Below, piece after piece: positions 49,450 to 57,754 of a stretch of 64,000 bases of DNA. How positions within the stretch are numbered: the stretch's first letter is position 1; the number at the start of each line of letters is the position of its first letter. The DNA comes from Clostridiaceae bacterium (GTDB lineage: Bacteria; Bacillota; Clostridia; Lachnospirales; Lachnospiraceae). The DNA lies in the NCBI GenBank assembly GCA_910575585.1, contig CAJTGF010000006.1, positions 1 to 64,000 of the forward strand, written 5' to 3'. The notes under the pieces are model-generated. The model made no database searches. It saw nothing but the letters and a program-made list of their open reading frames with translations, and was not told the DNA's origin. Position numbers and translations under genes: made by a program.

Positions 49450-50088
49450 ATGGAGCCAAGGATCACGGGAATCGCCGGCGCAGGGCGCGGCGTGGGAGCT
49501 ACCCACCTTGCGCTGCTGACAGCCAACTATCTCCAGGGCGTTCTTGGCAGGAAGACGGCAGTTTTAGAATGGAATGACCATGGAGATTTTAACCGTCTGG
49601 GAAAGATGTGTACGGGACAGCTGCGCGATGCCGACTGCTATCGGATCCAGCATGTGGATTACTATCCCCTGGCAGAAGGCGGCAGGCTGATGGAATGTCT
49701 GGCAGCAGGATATGAGGAAATACTCATTGATTTCGGCTCTGTGGGCAAGCAGGTATCCATAGAGCTGACAAGATGCAGCGCTGTCTGGTTCATCATGTCC
49801 TTCAGTGAGTGGCAGATGGACGCGTTTTGGGACATAGCCGGATCAAAGGAATATGCCAAAAAGGAAAGCTGGCAATTCCTTGCGGCCTTTGGCAGCGAGG
49901 AATCCAGAAAGCAGTGGAATAAAAGGTATAAGCCGGAGGTTTTGCGGATCCCTTTTTCAGCAGACGCGTTTACCATTACCCGGGATCTGATGGAGTGGAT
50001 GGAGGCAGTGTTAATGCGCGGCCCTTTTTCGGATCATGTGTCACGGGGAAATCTCAAAAAGAGAAGAAAAAGGGCAGCTAAAGGATGA
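49450..50088 (+). CDS. ParA/MinD-like protein with altered P-loop
   Basis: A 212-residue protein starting with ITGIAGAGRGVGATHLALLTANYL, the same modified P-loop as the C-terminal domain of the preceding kinase fusion (GVGATH where GxGKT is normal). VLEWNDHGDF and ILIDFGSVG match later ParA-fold strands. Loss of the P-loop Lys suggests weak or no ATP hydrolysis, as in TadZ-like atypical ParA proteins. GGGAGAGGGGG precedes the ATG. It probably partners the kinase fusion; the process served is unknown. Confidence 0.65.
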   Translation: MEPRITGIAGAGRGVGATHLALLTANYLQGVLGRKTAVLEWNDHGDFNRLGKMCTGQLRDADCYRIQHVDYYPLAEGGRLMECLAAGYEEILIDFGSVGKQVSIELTRCSAVWFIMSFSEWQMDAFWDIAGSKEYAKKESWQFLAAFGSEESRKQWNKRYKPEVLRIPFSADAFTITRDLMEWMEAVLMRGPFSDHVSRGNLKKRRKRAAKG

Positions 50089-50102
50089 AGGAGAAATGTC
50101 GG

Positions 50103-50327
50103 ATGAAAGGGTACAGCCAGGAGGAACAGAAGCAGTATGTGGACGGATTAAGGCGGTTTGAATCCAGAGGGATCCCGATCTATATAGACGGGACCATAGC
50201 CAGCGACAAGGATTGGGCTAAGATTTTCCAAGTGAGAGAAGACGGGGCTTTTTACATGTGCGACTACGTAGGAGGTGATGAGGGAACTTTAAAAGAGATC
50301 CATTTTGACCGGGTTTACAACCGGTAG
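50103..50327 (+). CDS. small hypothetical protein
   Basis: A 74-residue acidic soluble protein (MKGYSQEEQKQYVDGLRRFESRGIPIYIDG...) of unknown function; it recalls short conserved Firmicute proteins but I cannot name a family. AAGGAG with nine-base spacing favours the ATG at 50103; an alternative ATG at 50085 overlaps the previous stop. It is the third gene after the kinase fusion and the ParA-like gene. Confidence 0.65.
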   Translation: MKGYSQEEQKQYVDGLRRFESRGIPIYIDGTIASDKDWAKIFQVREDGAFYMCDYVGGDEGTLKEIHFDRVYNR

Positions 50328-50395
50328 GGTTAAACGTCCAGGCCCGGGAGAATACCGGATTCAGCCAAAAGATGAAAGGGCCCGGCGGTATGGGA

Positions 50396-50433
50396 GCGCG
50401 GCATGGTGCATAGGTTGTACCATGCCGCGTTTT
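50396..50433 (+). terminator. terminator after kinase-ParA unit
   Basis: CGCGGCATGGT (50397-50407) pairs with ACCATGCCGCG (50419-50429), followed by TTTT. Confidence 0.75.
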
Positions 50434-50536
50434 CGGCTGAAGATCCTTTCGGGATTAAAGAAAATTTAAGATGCATGGCCTTAAAAATATGCTATACTAA
50501 ATACACTACTGGGCAGACGCGTAAGGAGGAGGAACC

Positions 50537-52195
50537 TTGAACGAAAAACGGATTCCAATATTCATGGCAATAGGGCTGGTGATCCTGGCAGTAACGGGAC
50601 TGGTAGGATGGCTGGTGATCAGGCAGTTTATCCCCACAAAGGAGCCGGCCAGCCTGGAGAAAGTGCTGGGCGTCACAGGGGAAGAGACCGCCATCTTTTT
50701 CAATGAGGAACTGCAGGAGGTCAAAGGGATCACCAGGGACGGCCAGATCTATCTGCCCCTTGTGTGGGTCAATTCCCGGATCAACGAAAGATTCTACTGG
50801 GATGACACGGAAAAGCTTTTGGTGTACGCGCTTCCGGAAACCATCGTCTACGCCGATAAAAGGACAGCGGGCAGCACAGGCGCGCCCCTTCTGCTTGAGG
50901 AGGGGGAGGAGATTTATCTTTCCATGGGCCTGATCAACAATTATACGGCAGTTGACATAAACAGCTACGCCCACGAAGACTGCAAACGGGTCTACCTGGA
51001 CAACCGATGGGAGCCTCTTGACAAGGGGACTGCCGGGAAGCGGTCTGCGGTGCGGGTGGAAGCCAGTATTAAAAGCCCGGTTTTGACCTATGTGGAAAAA
51101 GGCGGCGAATTTGTGGTGATCAGCCAGTCACAGGAGTGGGCCAAGGTCCGCACAGCGGACGGCCACACAGGATACATAAAAAACAAACAGATCGCCGGCA
51201 TAAGCAGCCAGGAGCATGAATGTACCATGGAGCTTCCCCGATATACCAATATTTCCATGGATGAGAAGGTCTGTCTCGTTTGGCATCAGGTTACATCTGA
51301 CAATGCCAATGAAGCTATGGAGCAGCTGATCGCCAACACGTCCGGGGTCAATGTCATAGCGCCTACCTGGTTTGCCCTGACGGACAATAACGGGGCCTAT
51401 CATTCGTATGCCAGCCGCAGCTATGTGGATAAGGCCCATGCTATGGGGATGCAGGTCTGGGCGGCTCTGGATAACTTTAATATGGGGGAAAACGTAAATT
51501 CCGAGATCCTTTTTGCCAAGACATCGGTGAGGAAGAAGCTGATCAGTTCTCTTATGGAGGATGTGAAGACTTACGATCTGGACGGCATTAATCTGGATAT
51601 TGAAGGCATCAAGCCGGAAGCCGGTCCCCATTACGTCCAGTTTATCCGGGAGCTTTCGGTGTCGTGCCGCAAAGAAGGGATCGTTTTATCTGTGGATAAC
51701 TATGTGCCGGCTGGTTACAATGCCTTTTACAACCGGGCGGAACAGGGGCAGGTGGCGGATTATGTGATCATTATGGGGTATGACGAGCATTACGCCGGGG
51801 GAGAGGCCGGATCGGTGGCGTCTTACAATTATGTAAAAGACGGCATCGAAAAGACGCTTGCGCTGGTGCCAAAGGAGAAGGTGATCAACGCGGTCCCCTT
51901 TTACACCCGCGTCTGGACGGAAAAAGACGGGGAAACCACCTCATCCGCCATGGGCATCAAAGATGCCAAGCAGTGGGTGGAGGAAAATGATGTGGAGCTG
52001 TACTGGCAGGAGGAGCTGGGACAATACTATGGGGAACTGAACTCCAAAGACGGGGTAAAGCAGATCTGGATGGAGGAGGAGGTTTCTCTGGGGCTTAAGA
52101 TGGACTTGATAAAGGAAAACGACCTGGCCGGAGTCGGATGCTGGAAGCTGGGGTTTGAGCCGGCATCTGTCTGGGATGTGGTAAAAGTAAATTAA
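50537..52195 (+). CDS. membrane-anchored GH18 hydrolase (SleL/YaaH-like)
   Basis: A 552-residue protein starting at TTG (50537) after AAGGAGGAGG. Residues 9-29 are a signal anchor; 40-150 resemble a copper-amine-oxidase-like wall domain; an SH3-like segment (AVRVEASIKSPVLTYVEKGGEFVVISQSQEWAKVRTADGHTGYIKNKQI) lies near 175-225; the rest is a GH18 barrel with catalytic DGINLDIEG (E356), YDEHYAGG and WKLGFE. Relatives cut peptidoglycan during spore germination or wall turnover. It is followed 14 bases later by a metallophosphoesterase lipoprotein. Confidence 0.88.
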   Translation: MNEKRIPIFMAIGLVILAVTGLVGWLVIRQFIPTKEPASLEKVLGVTGEETAIFFNEELQEVKGITRDGQIYLPLVWVNSRINERFYWDDTEKLLVYALPETIVYADKRTAGSTGAPLLLEEGEEIYLSMGLINNYTAVDINSYAHEDCKRVYLDNRWEPLDKGTAGKRSAVRVEASIKSPVLTYVEKGGEFVVISQSQEWAKVRTADGHTGYIKNKQIAGISSQEHECTMELPRYTNISMDEKVCLVWHQVTSDNANEAMEQLIANTSGVNVIAPTWFALTDNNGAYHSYASRSYVDKAHAMGMQVWAALDNFNMGENVNSEILFAKTSVRKKLISSLMEDVKTYDLDGINLDIEGIKPEAGPHYVQFIRELSVSCRKEGIVLSVDNYVPAGYNAFYNRAEQGQVADYVIIMGYDEHYAGGEAGSVASYNYVKDGIEKTLALVPKEKVINAVPFYTRVWTEKDGETTSSAMGIKDAKQWVEENDVELYWQEELGQYYGELNSKDGVKQIWMEEEVSLGLKMDLIKENDLAGVGCWKLGFEPASVWDVVKVN

Positions 52196-52209
52196 ACAGA
52201 GGCGGTTAC

Positions 52210-53637
52210 ATGAGAAGGATTGGGATACTTTGCCTGTTTGCGGGGACTCTGATGCTGGGCGGCTGCTCGTTTGGACAGCAGGAGCGGGGGGAAACTGTGG
52301 GAGGCTCGAATATTATAATTGAGAAAAACACGGAAGAGGATATGGAAGAGGGGCCTACGGCGCCCAGCCTTTCTCCGGAGGAGGCCACGATCGAGGCCCT
52401 GCGCCTGCCGGAGCTTGGCACAGAGACCAACACGGTGAACCCGGAGATCGTGATCGCGTCGGATATCCATTATCTGGCTAAGGAACTGACAGACTTTGGG
52501 GCCGCGTTTCAGCATATGGCCGAGAATGAGGACGGGAAGATGCCTGCCTATGTGTGGGAGATTACTGACGCTTTTCTGAATCAGGTCATTGACCGGAGGC
52601 CCCAGGCGCTGATCTTGTCCGGCGATCTGACGCTCAATGGGGAGAAGGTCAGCCAGGAAGCTCTGGCTCAGCAGCTTCAACGGGTGGAGGACGCCGGAGT
52701 CCCGGTGGTGGTGATCCCCGGCAATCACGACATTAACAACCCGAAAGCGTGTTCCTTTAAAGGGGATGAGACAATACCTGCAGAGCCCACAAGCCCGGAG
52801 CAGTTTGCCAGTATTTATCAGGAGTTCGGTTATGGGGAGGCCATCAGCAGGGACCCGGCTTCTTTAAGCTATACATATGAGCTGACAGACGGCACATGGC
52901 TTTTGATGCTGGACAGCTGCCAGTATGAGGATGGAGCGCTGGTAGGAGGGATGATCCGGGGGGAGACGTACCAGTGGATCGACCAGGTGATGGAGGATGC
53001 CTGGAATCAGGAGCGGAAGGTTATCGCAGTCAGCCACCACAATCTGTTGGACCAGAGCCGGATCTATGAGGAAGACTGTACCATCGAGCACTCGGAGGAG
53101 CTGGAGAGAAAACTGGACGAGTGGGGGATCGGTCTGTTTCTAAGCGGCCATCTCCATGTACAGCATTACAAAACCTCCAAGCGGTACCCGATTGACGAGA
53201 TCGTCACCGCGGCGCTGGCTGTGTCGCCTTGTCAGTACGGGGTCCTGCAGTTTTTTGGACCTGAGAATTATTATTACTTTACAGAGATAACGGACGTTAC
53301 GGATTGGGCGGATAAAAAGAGCAATCCGGACCGGAATCTCCAGGACTTTAACCTGTACGCCGACGAATTTTTGCAGGAGATCTTTTACAATAAGGCCAAG
53401 GCGGAGCTGGCGGGAAAAGGAGTAAGTCAGGATGAGATCCGGGGCATGGCGGAGATCTATGCCATGCTGAATGTGCGGGCAGTAGGCGGAAAAGCCTATG
53501 AGATAAAAGATTATATTATGGCCACACCCTATTACGAGCTGTGGCAGCAGTATGACCGCACCAGCATCTTGTGTATGTATATGAATGAGATACTGGAGGA
53601 CGCGGTGGTAGATTATAATGAGAAAAGAAGGCCGTAA
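52210..53637 (+). CDS. calcineurin-like metallophosphoesterase lipoprotein
   Basis: A 475-residue exported protein with lipobox LMLGGC (C19), an acidic linker and a metallophosphatase core: ASDIHY, LSGDLTLNGE, IPGNHDINN, AVSHHN and LSGHLHVQ supply the dimetal ligands. A C-terminal helical region of 130 residues follows. Substrate unknown; surface phosphoesters or teichoic-type polymers are possible. It is co-directional with the GH18 gene and probably co-transcribed, then closed by a hairpin. Confidence 0.88.
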   Translation: MRRIGILCLFAGTLMLGGCSFGQQERGETVGGSNIIIEKNTEEDMEEGPTAPSLSPEEATIEALRLPELGTETNTVNPEIVIASDIHYLAKELTDFGAAFQHMAENEDGKMPAYVWEITDAFLNQVIDRRPQALILSGDLTLNGEKVSQEALAQQLQRVEDAGVPVVVIPGNHDINNPKACSFKGDETIPAEPTSPEQFASIYQEFGYGEAISRDPASLSYTYELTDGTWLLMLDSCQYEDGALVGGMIRGETYQWIDQVMEDAWNQERKVIAVSHHNLLDQSRIYEEDCTIEHSEELERKLDEWGIGLFLSGHLHVQHYKTSKRYPIDEIVTAALAVSPCQYGVLQFFGPENYYYFTEITDVTDWADKKSNPDRNLQDFNLYADEFLQEIFYNKAKAELAGKGVSQDEIRGMAEIYAMLNVRAVGGKAYEIKDYIMATPYYELWQQYDRTSILCMYMNEILEDAVVDYNEKRRP

Positions 53638-53650
53638 AGACCTGGAAAGA

Positions 53651-53684
53651 AACGGTACAGCCAATAGCAGGCGGTACCGTTTTG
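53651..53684. terminator. hairpin between metallophosphoesterase and cwlD-like genes
   Basis: AACGGTAC (53651-53658) pairs with GTACCGTT (53674-53681), then TT. It lies between convergent genes. Confidence 0.55.
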
Positions 53685-53702
53685 CGCTGCCCTGCCGTGG
53701 GA

Positions 53703-54455
53703 TTAGACGGAAGGCTGCCGGGTATTCAGGTATTCCATGATCCCCATATGAATGGTCCATGCCATGCGATCCTGGTATTCTTCCGTGTTCAGCAGGGCGG
53801 CTTCTTTTGGGTTGCTCAAAAATCCGCATTCTACAATAACAATGGGAGAACGCACATGGAGCAGGAGATAATAGTTATCATTGGCTTTGGCGGACCGCCG
53901 GTTATTTTCCCCCAGAACGTGATCAAACCGTTTCTGTATGATCTCCGCCAGGCGTTTTCCGTTTTCGGATTTTTTGTAGTAAAAGACCTGACCGCCATTT
54001 ACGGATTCTTCGTGATAGCTGTTTTGGTGGATGCTGACGGTGAGCGCCGGAGCGGTCTTGTTGATCAGATCGCACCGCCCTTTCATGTCCGCCATTTTTT
54101 TGTTGCCGTCATCTTCCTCGTACAGGCCCTGGTCGCCTTCTCTGGTCATAACTACAGTCACGCCGGATTGTTCTAAGTATTTCTTCAGTTTTCGGGCAAT
54201 CTGTAAGTTTATGTCTTTTTCCAAACTTCCGTCAACGCCGATCTTGCCTGGATCCCGCCCCCCGTGTCCGATATCGACTGCCACAACAGGACCGGAAGCC
54301 GCGGCGGAGTCAGAGGCTGCAGATGAAGTCAGCATGGCAGCCTGGCGGGATAAATGGTAGATGAAAAAAAGAAGCAGTACGGTCATGAGCAGTTGGGCCC
54401 CTGACAGGAGAGAGAGTTTATGGTCAGGCATCGGAGCTTGTTTTGTAGATTTCAT
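53703..54455 (-). CDS. N-acetylmuramoyl-L-alanine amidase (CwlD-like)
   Basis: A 250-residue Amidase_3 protein with an N-terminal membrane anchor (about 18-38). Zinc and catalytic motifs: VAVDIGHGGRDPGKIG, LEKDINLQIARKLKKYL, ALTVSIHQNSY and IVIVECGFLSNPKEAALL. Size and anchor match CwlD, which helps make muramic-lactam in spore cortex. GGAG six bases upstream selects the ATG at 54455; an ATG four codons earlier overlaps that site. Monocistronic, divergent from the tsaC/sua5 gene. Confidence 0.88.
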   Translation of the reverse strand: MKSTKQAPMPDHKLSLLSGAQLLMTVLLLFFIYHLSRQAAMLTSSAASDSAAASGPVVAVDIGHGGRDPGKIGVDGSLEKDINLQIARKLKKYLEQSGVTVVMTREGDQGLYEEDDGNKKMADMKGRCDLINKTAPALTVSIHQNSYHEESVNGGQVFYYKKSENGKRLAEIIQKRFDHVLGENNRRSAKANDNYYLLLHVRSPIVIVECGFLSNPKEAALLNTEEYQDRMAWTIHMGIMEYLNTRQPSV

Positions 54456-54626
54456 GGCCTGCTCCATAGAAGTTCTTGTTTTAAATATATCCGGAAAACA
54501 GGAAAAAAGAACTGTAGTCCGGCAGGTTGCAATAGGGACAGGGTTTATGGTAAAATGTCACCGGATATCTGTAGTGAGATTTGGCCGGTATCAGCAGGAT
54601 ACCGACCGGAAAAGAGGGATTTTTGT

Positions 54627-55703
54627 ATGAAGACCAGGATGGTTTCTATTGATAGAGCGGCGGTTAAAGATTCTGACCTTGCAGAACCGGCAGCGATCCT
54701 TGGCAGAGGCGGTCTGGTGGCATTTCCCACGGAAACCGTATATGGGCTGGGGGCCAATGCCCTGGATGAACAGGCGGCAGCCAGGATCTATGCCGCCAAA
54801 GGAAGGCCGTCGGACAACCCTCTGATCGCCCATATAGCAAACAAAGCAGATCTTGGGAAGCTGGTAAAGGAGATCCCGGAGGCAGGGCAAAAGCTTATGG
54901 ACGCCTACTGGCCCGGCCCGCTGACCATGATCTTTCGTAAAAGCAGCCTTGTGCCATACGCCACCACGGGAGGATTAAACACCGTGGCAGTGCGGATGCC
55001 GGGCGACGCCATAGCCCTCCGCCTTATTGAACTGGCAGGCGTTCCCATAGCGGCGCCCAGCGCCAACACATCAGGACGCCCAAGTCCTACGGCGGCGGCC
55101 CATGTGTTCCAGGATATGGACGGGCGGATCGATATGATCGTGGACGGCGGGCCTGTGGGCATCGGTTTGGAATCCACCATCGTGGATGTGACAGGAGAAA
55201 GGCCCATGCTCTTAAGGCCAGGGGCCGTTACGGTGGAGATGCTTCGCGAGACGGTGGGGCCGGTGGAGATCGACCCGGCTTTGACAGGGCCTTTGCAGAA
55301 GGATGTGAAGCCCAAAGCTCCCGGGATGAAATACCGCCACTACGCGCCCAAAGCCGATCTGACACTGGTTGAGGATCAGGAGTGGAAGGATGGAGCCGTA
55401 AGCGCCAAGGTGATAGAGACCATTAAAGCTCTTGCTTTAGAGAGCGCGAAAAGAGGGCGCAGAGCCGGGATCATCTGTACGGACGAGACGAGGCAGCAGT
55501 ATCCCCAGGAGTTTGTAATCCGCAGTCTGGGCCAGCGGGCCAGGCAGGAGACCATAGCCCGCAGCCTGTTTGGGGTGTTGAGAGAGTTTGACAGCCTGGA
55601 TGTGGATGACATTTACAGTGAAAGCTTTCCCGGAGATGATCTGGGAGGGGCTATCATAAACCGCCTGACAAAAGCCGCAGGCTACCATATAAGGAAAGTC
55701 TGA
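54627..55703 (+). CDS. L-threonylcarbamoyladenylate synthase (TsaC/Sua5, long form)
   Basis: A 358-residue Sua5-type enzyme: YrdC domain (RGGLVAFPTETVYGLGANALDEQAAARIYAAKGRPSDNPLIAHI, WPGPLTMIF, VAVRMPGD, APSANTSGRPSPT) then the linker KAPGMKYRHYAPKA and a Sua5 C-terminal domain. It makes threonylcarbamoyl-AMP for tRNA t6A37, the substrate later methylated by TrmO (encoded at 974). The ATG at 54627 follows GAGGG; the frame stays open 69 codons upstream but with no ribosome site there. A radical SAM gene starts five bases after its stop. Confidence 0.94.
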   Translation: MKTRMVSIDRAAVKDSDLAEPAAILGRGGLVAFPTETVYGLGANALDEQAAARIYAAKGRPSDNPLIAHIANKADLGKLVKEIPEAGQKLMDAYWPGPLTMIFRKSSLVPYATTGGLNTVAVRMPGDAIALRLIELAGVPIAAPSANTSGRPSPTAAAHVFQDMDGRIDMIVDGGPVGIGLESTIVDVTGERPMLLRPGAVTVEMLRETVGPVEIDPALTGPLQKDVKPKAPGMKYRHYAPKADLTLVEDQEWKDGAVSAKVIETIKALALESAKRGRRAGIICTDETRQQYPQEFVIRSLGQRARQETIARSLFGVLREFDSLDVDDIYSESFPGDDLGGAIINRLTKAAGYHIRKV

Positions 55704-55708
55704 TACCC

Positions 55709-57490
55709 ATGAAGATCGTATTAGCAGCCATTAACGCCAAATATATCCATTCCAATCTGGGGGTTTACAGCCTGAAAGCCTATGGAGAGCAGGAACTTGC
55801 CAAGGAGGAGGACAATGGCGTCACGATTGAGATCGGCGAATATACCATCAACCACCAGATGGATGATATTCTCCAGGATCTGTATAAAAGGAAACCGGAT
55901 ATGGTGGGATTTTCCTGCTATATCTGGAATATTGTTTATGTGAGGCAGGTGGCGCGTAACCTTAAAAAAGTCCTGCCCCAGGTGATGATCTGGCTGGGCG
56001 GACCGGAAGTATCCTATGACGCCCAAGAGATCCTGGAAAGGGAGGAGGCAGTAACAGGGATCATGGTGGGAGAAGGCGAGGAGACCTTTGCCCGGCTGAT
56101 CCGGCATTACGGAGGATACGAAAGACATCCCGGGTATAAGGGCTTAGACGGGATCGGCGGGATCGTGTTCCGCGACGGGGCAGGGCGGATAAAGGCAACG
56201 CCTGCCGGGCCATTGCTTTCCCTGGATCGGATCCCGTTCCCCTATAAAAGCCTGGATGGGATGGAGCACAGGATCATCTACTATGAAAGCAGCAGAGGAT
56301 GTCCTTACTCCTGCAGCTACTGCCTGTCTTCCATTGACAAGACCGTGCGCTTTCGAAACCTGGACCTGGTAAAGAAAGAGCTGGGATTTTTTCTGGAACA
56401 AAAGGTTCCCCAGGTGAAATTTGTGGACCGGACCTTTAACTGTAAAAAAAGCCATTGCCTGGAGATCTGGCGGTATGTGCTGGAACATGACAACCAGATA
56501 ACCAATTTTCATTTTGAGATCTCCGGGGATCTCATAGACGAAGAACAGCTTACCGTATTTGAGAAGATGAGACCGGGGCTTATCCAGCTGGAGATCGGCG
56601 TGCAGACGGTCAATCCCGCAGCCCTCCGTGAGATAAAAAGGACCATGGATCTGGACAAAGTGGAGAAGAACGTGAGAAGGATCCGGAAATACGGAAACAT
56701 CCACCAGCACCTGGATCTGATCGCTGGGCTGCCCTGTGAGGATTTTGAAAGTTTTCGCGGTTCCTTTGACCGCGTATATTGCATGGAGCCGGATCAGCTG
56801 CAGCTGGGATTTTTGAAGGTGCTGAAAGGATCTTTTATGGCGGAGAATGCAGGAGCGTATGACCTTTGTTTCCATGGGGAGCCGCCATATGAAGTTTTAT
56901 CCACCAGATGGCTGGATTACGGGGATCTGGTGAAGCTTAAGACGGTGGAGACGATGGTGGAGGCATACTATAACAGCAGCCAGTTTGTCCATACGCTGAA
57001 GGAGATGGGCAGGCACTGGAAGTCTCCCTATGCCATGTTTCAGGAACTGGGGGATTACTATGGAGTCCGGCGCCTTCATGGGCTAAGCCACAGCCGTCTG
57101 GCCAGATATGAAATACTTTACGATTTTTTGAAAGAAACGGACCCATGCCGAATAGAAATTTATCAGGACCTTCTGATGTATGATTTGTACCTGCGGGAAA
57201 ATATAAAAAGCCGTCCGGCATTTGCGCCGGATCAAAGCAGATTTAAGGGTGCTGTCCGGGAATTTTTTATAAATGAGGGTAAAAATCCCGCATTTCTGAA
57301 AGGTTATGAAGCTTATGACGCCAGACAGATGAGCAAAATGGCCCATATTGAAGTGATGAGCGACAAGAGGATGGTCTTGTTTGACTACAAGAACCGGAAC
57401 CCCTTAAATCATAACGCGAAGGCTGTGACCATAGGAATATGGCAAGAAGTGGCTGAAAAAGGCGAAAACAGGTCTTGCATCAACGGGTAA
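55709..57490 (+). CDS. B12-binding-domain radical SAM protein (DUF4080 type)
   Basis: A 593-residue enzyme: N-terminal cobalamin-binding Rossmann domain (MKIVLAAINAKYIHSNLGVYSLKAY, VGFSCYIWNI, WLGGPEVS, VGEGEETFARL), radical SAM domain with the cluster motif CPYSCSYC near residue 198, and a C-terminal DUF4080-like region. No His-x-x-Gly cobalamin base motif is obvious in the first domain. Substrate unknown; relatives are annotated only by domain. It is tightly coupled to the tsaC/sua5 gene. Confidence 0.87.
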   Translation: MKIVLAAINAKYIHSNLGVYSLKAYGEQELAKEEDNGVTIEIGEYTINHQMDDILQDLYKRKPDMVGFSCYIWNIVYVRQVARNLKKVLPQVMIWLGGPEVSYDAQEILEREEAVTGIMVGEGEETFARLIRHYGGYERHPGYKGLDGIGGIVFRDGAGRIKATPAGPLLSLDRIPFPYKSLDGMEHRIIYYESSRGCPYSCSYCLSSIDKTVRFRNLDLVKKELGFFLEQKVPQVKFVDRTFNCKKSHCLEIWRYVLEHDNQITNFHFEISGDLIDEEQLTVFEKMRPGLIQLEIGVQTVNPAALREIKRTMDLDKVEKNVRRIRKYGNIHQHLDLIAGLPCEDFESFRGSFDRVYCMEPDQLQLGFLKVLKGSFMAENAGAYDLCFHGEPPYEVLSTRWLDYGDLVKLKTVETMVEAYYNSSQFVHTLKEMGRHWKSPYAMFQELGDYYGVRRLHGLSHSRLARYEILYDFLKETDPCRIEIYQDLLMYDLYLRENIKSRPAFAPDQSRFKGAVREFFINEGKNPAFLKGYEAYDARQMSKMAHIEVMSDKRMVLFDYKNRNPLNHNAKAVTIGIWQEVAEKGENRSCING

Positions 57491-57604
57491 AATGTCATAG
57501 AATATACCTAACTGTGCAGATGGATCCATAGCAGGAATATAAATTTCAGAATAAAGGATAAAATCAGGTCACAGTACGGAAGAATAATAAAGAGGTGAAT
57601 AAAG

Positions 57605-57718
57605 ATGATGTTTGATTTCAACAATAAAAAGAACAGAAAAATCGTGTCTTCCATTATTGTGATCCTTCTGGTCCTGGCAATGGTGGCACCTATGGTCTTA
57701 AGCGCCCTGAGCTACTAA
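57605..57718 (+). CDS. 37-residue single-TM peptide
   Basis: A short ORF: MMFDFNNKKNRKIVSS then a hydrophobic helix IIVILLVLAMVAPMVLSAL ending SY. GAGGTG sits eight bases before the ATG, and the basic N-terminus with a single helix is typical of small membrane proteins. It starts 115 bases after the radical SAM gene and ends 37 bases before the VanW gene, which it may precede in one transcript. Function unknown. Confidence 0.6.
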   Translation: MMFDFNNKKNRKIVSSIIVILLVLAMVAPMVLSALSY

Positions 57719-57754
57719 AGAAAGAGACGGAGGCAGCAGGCTGAGGGGGAATTT

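Noticed and set aside
47938-50327. Tad/Flp pilus locus
   Set aside because: ParA-like proteins with altered P-loops resemble TadZ, but no secretion ATPase, prepilin or TadB/TadC genes are present nearby.
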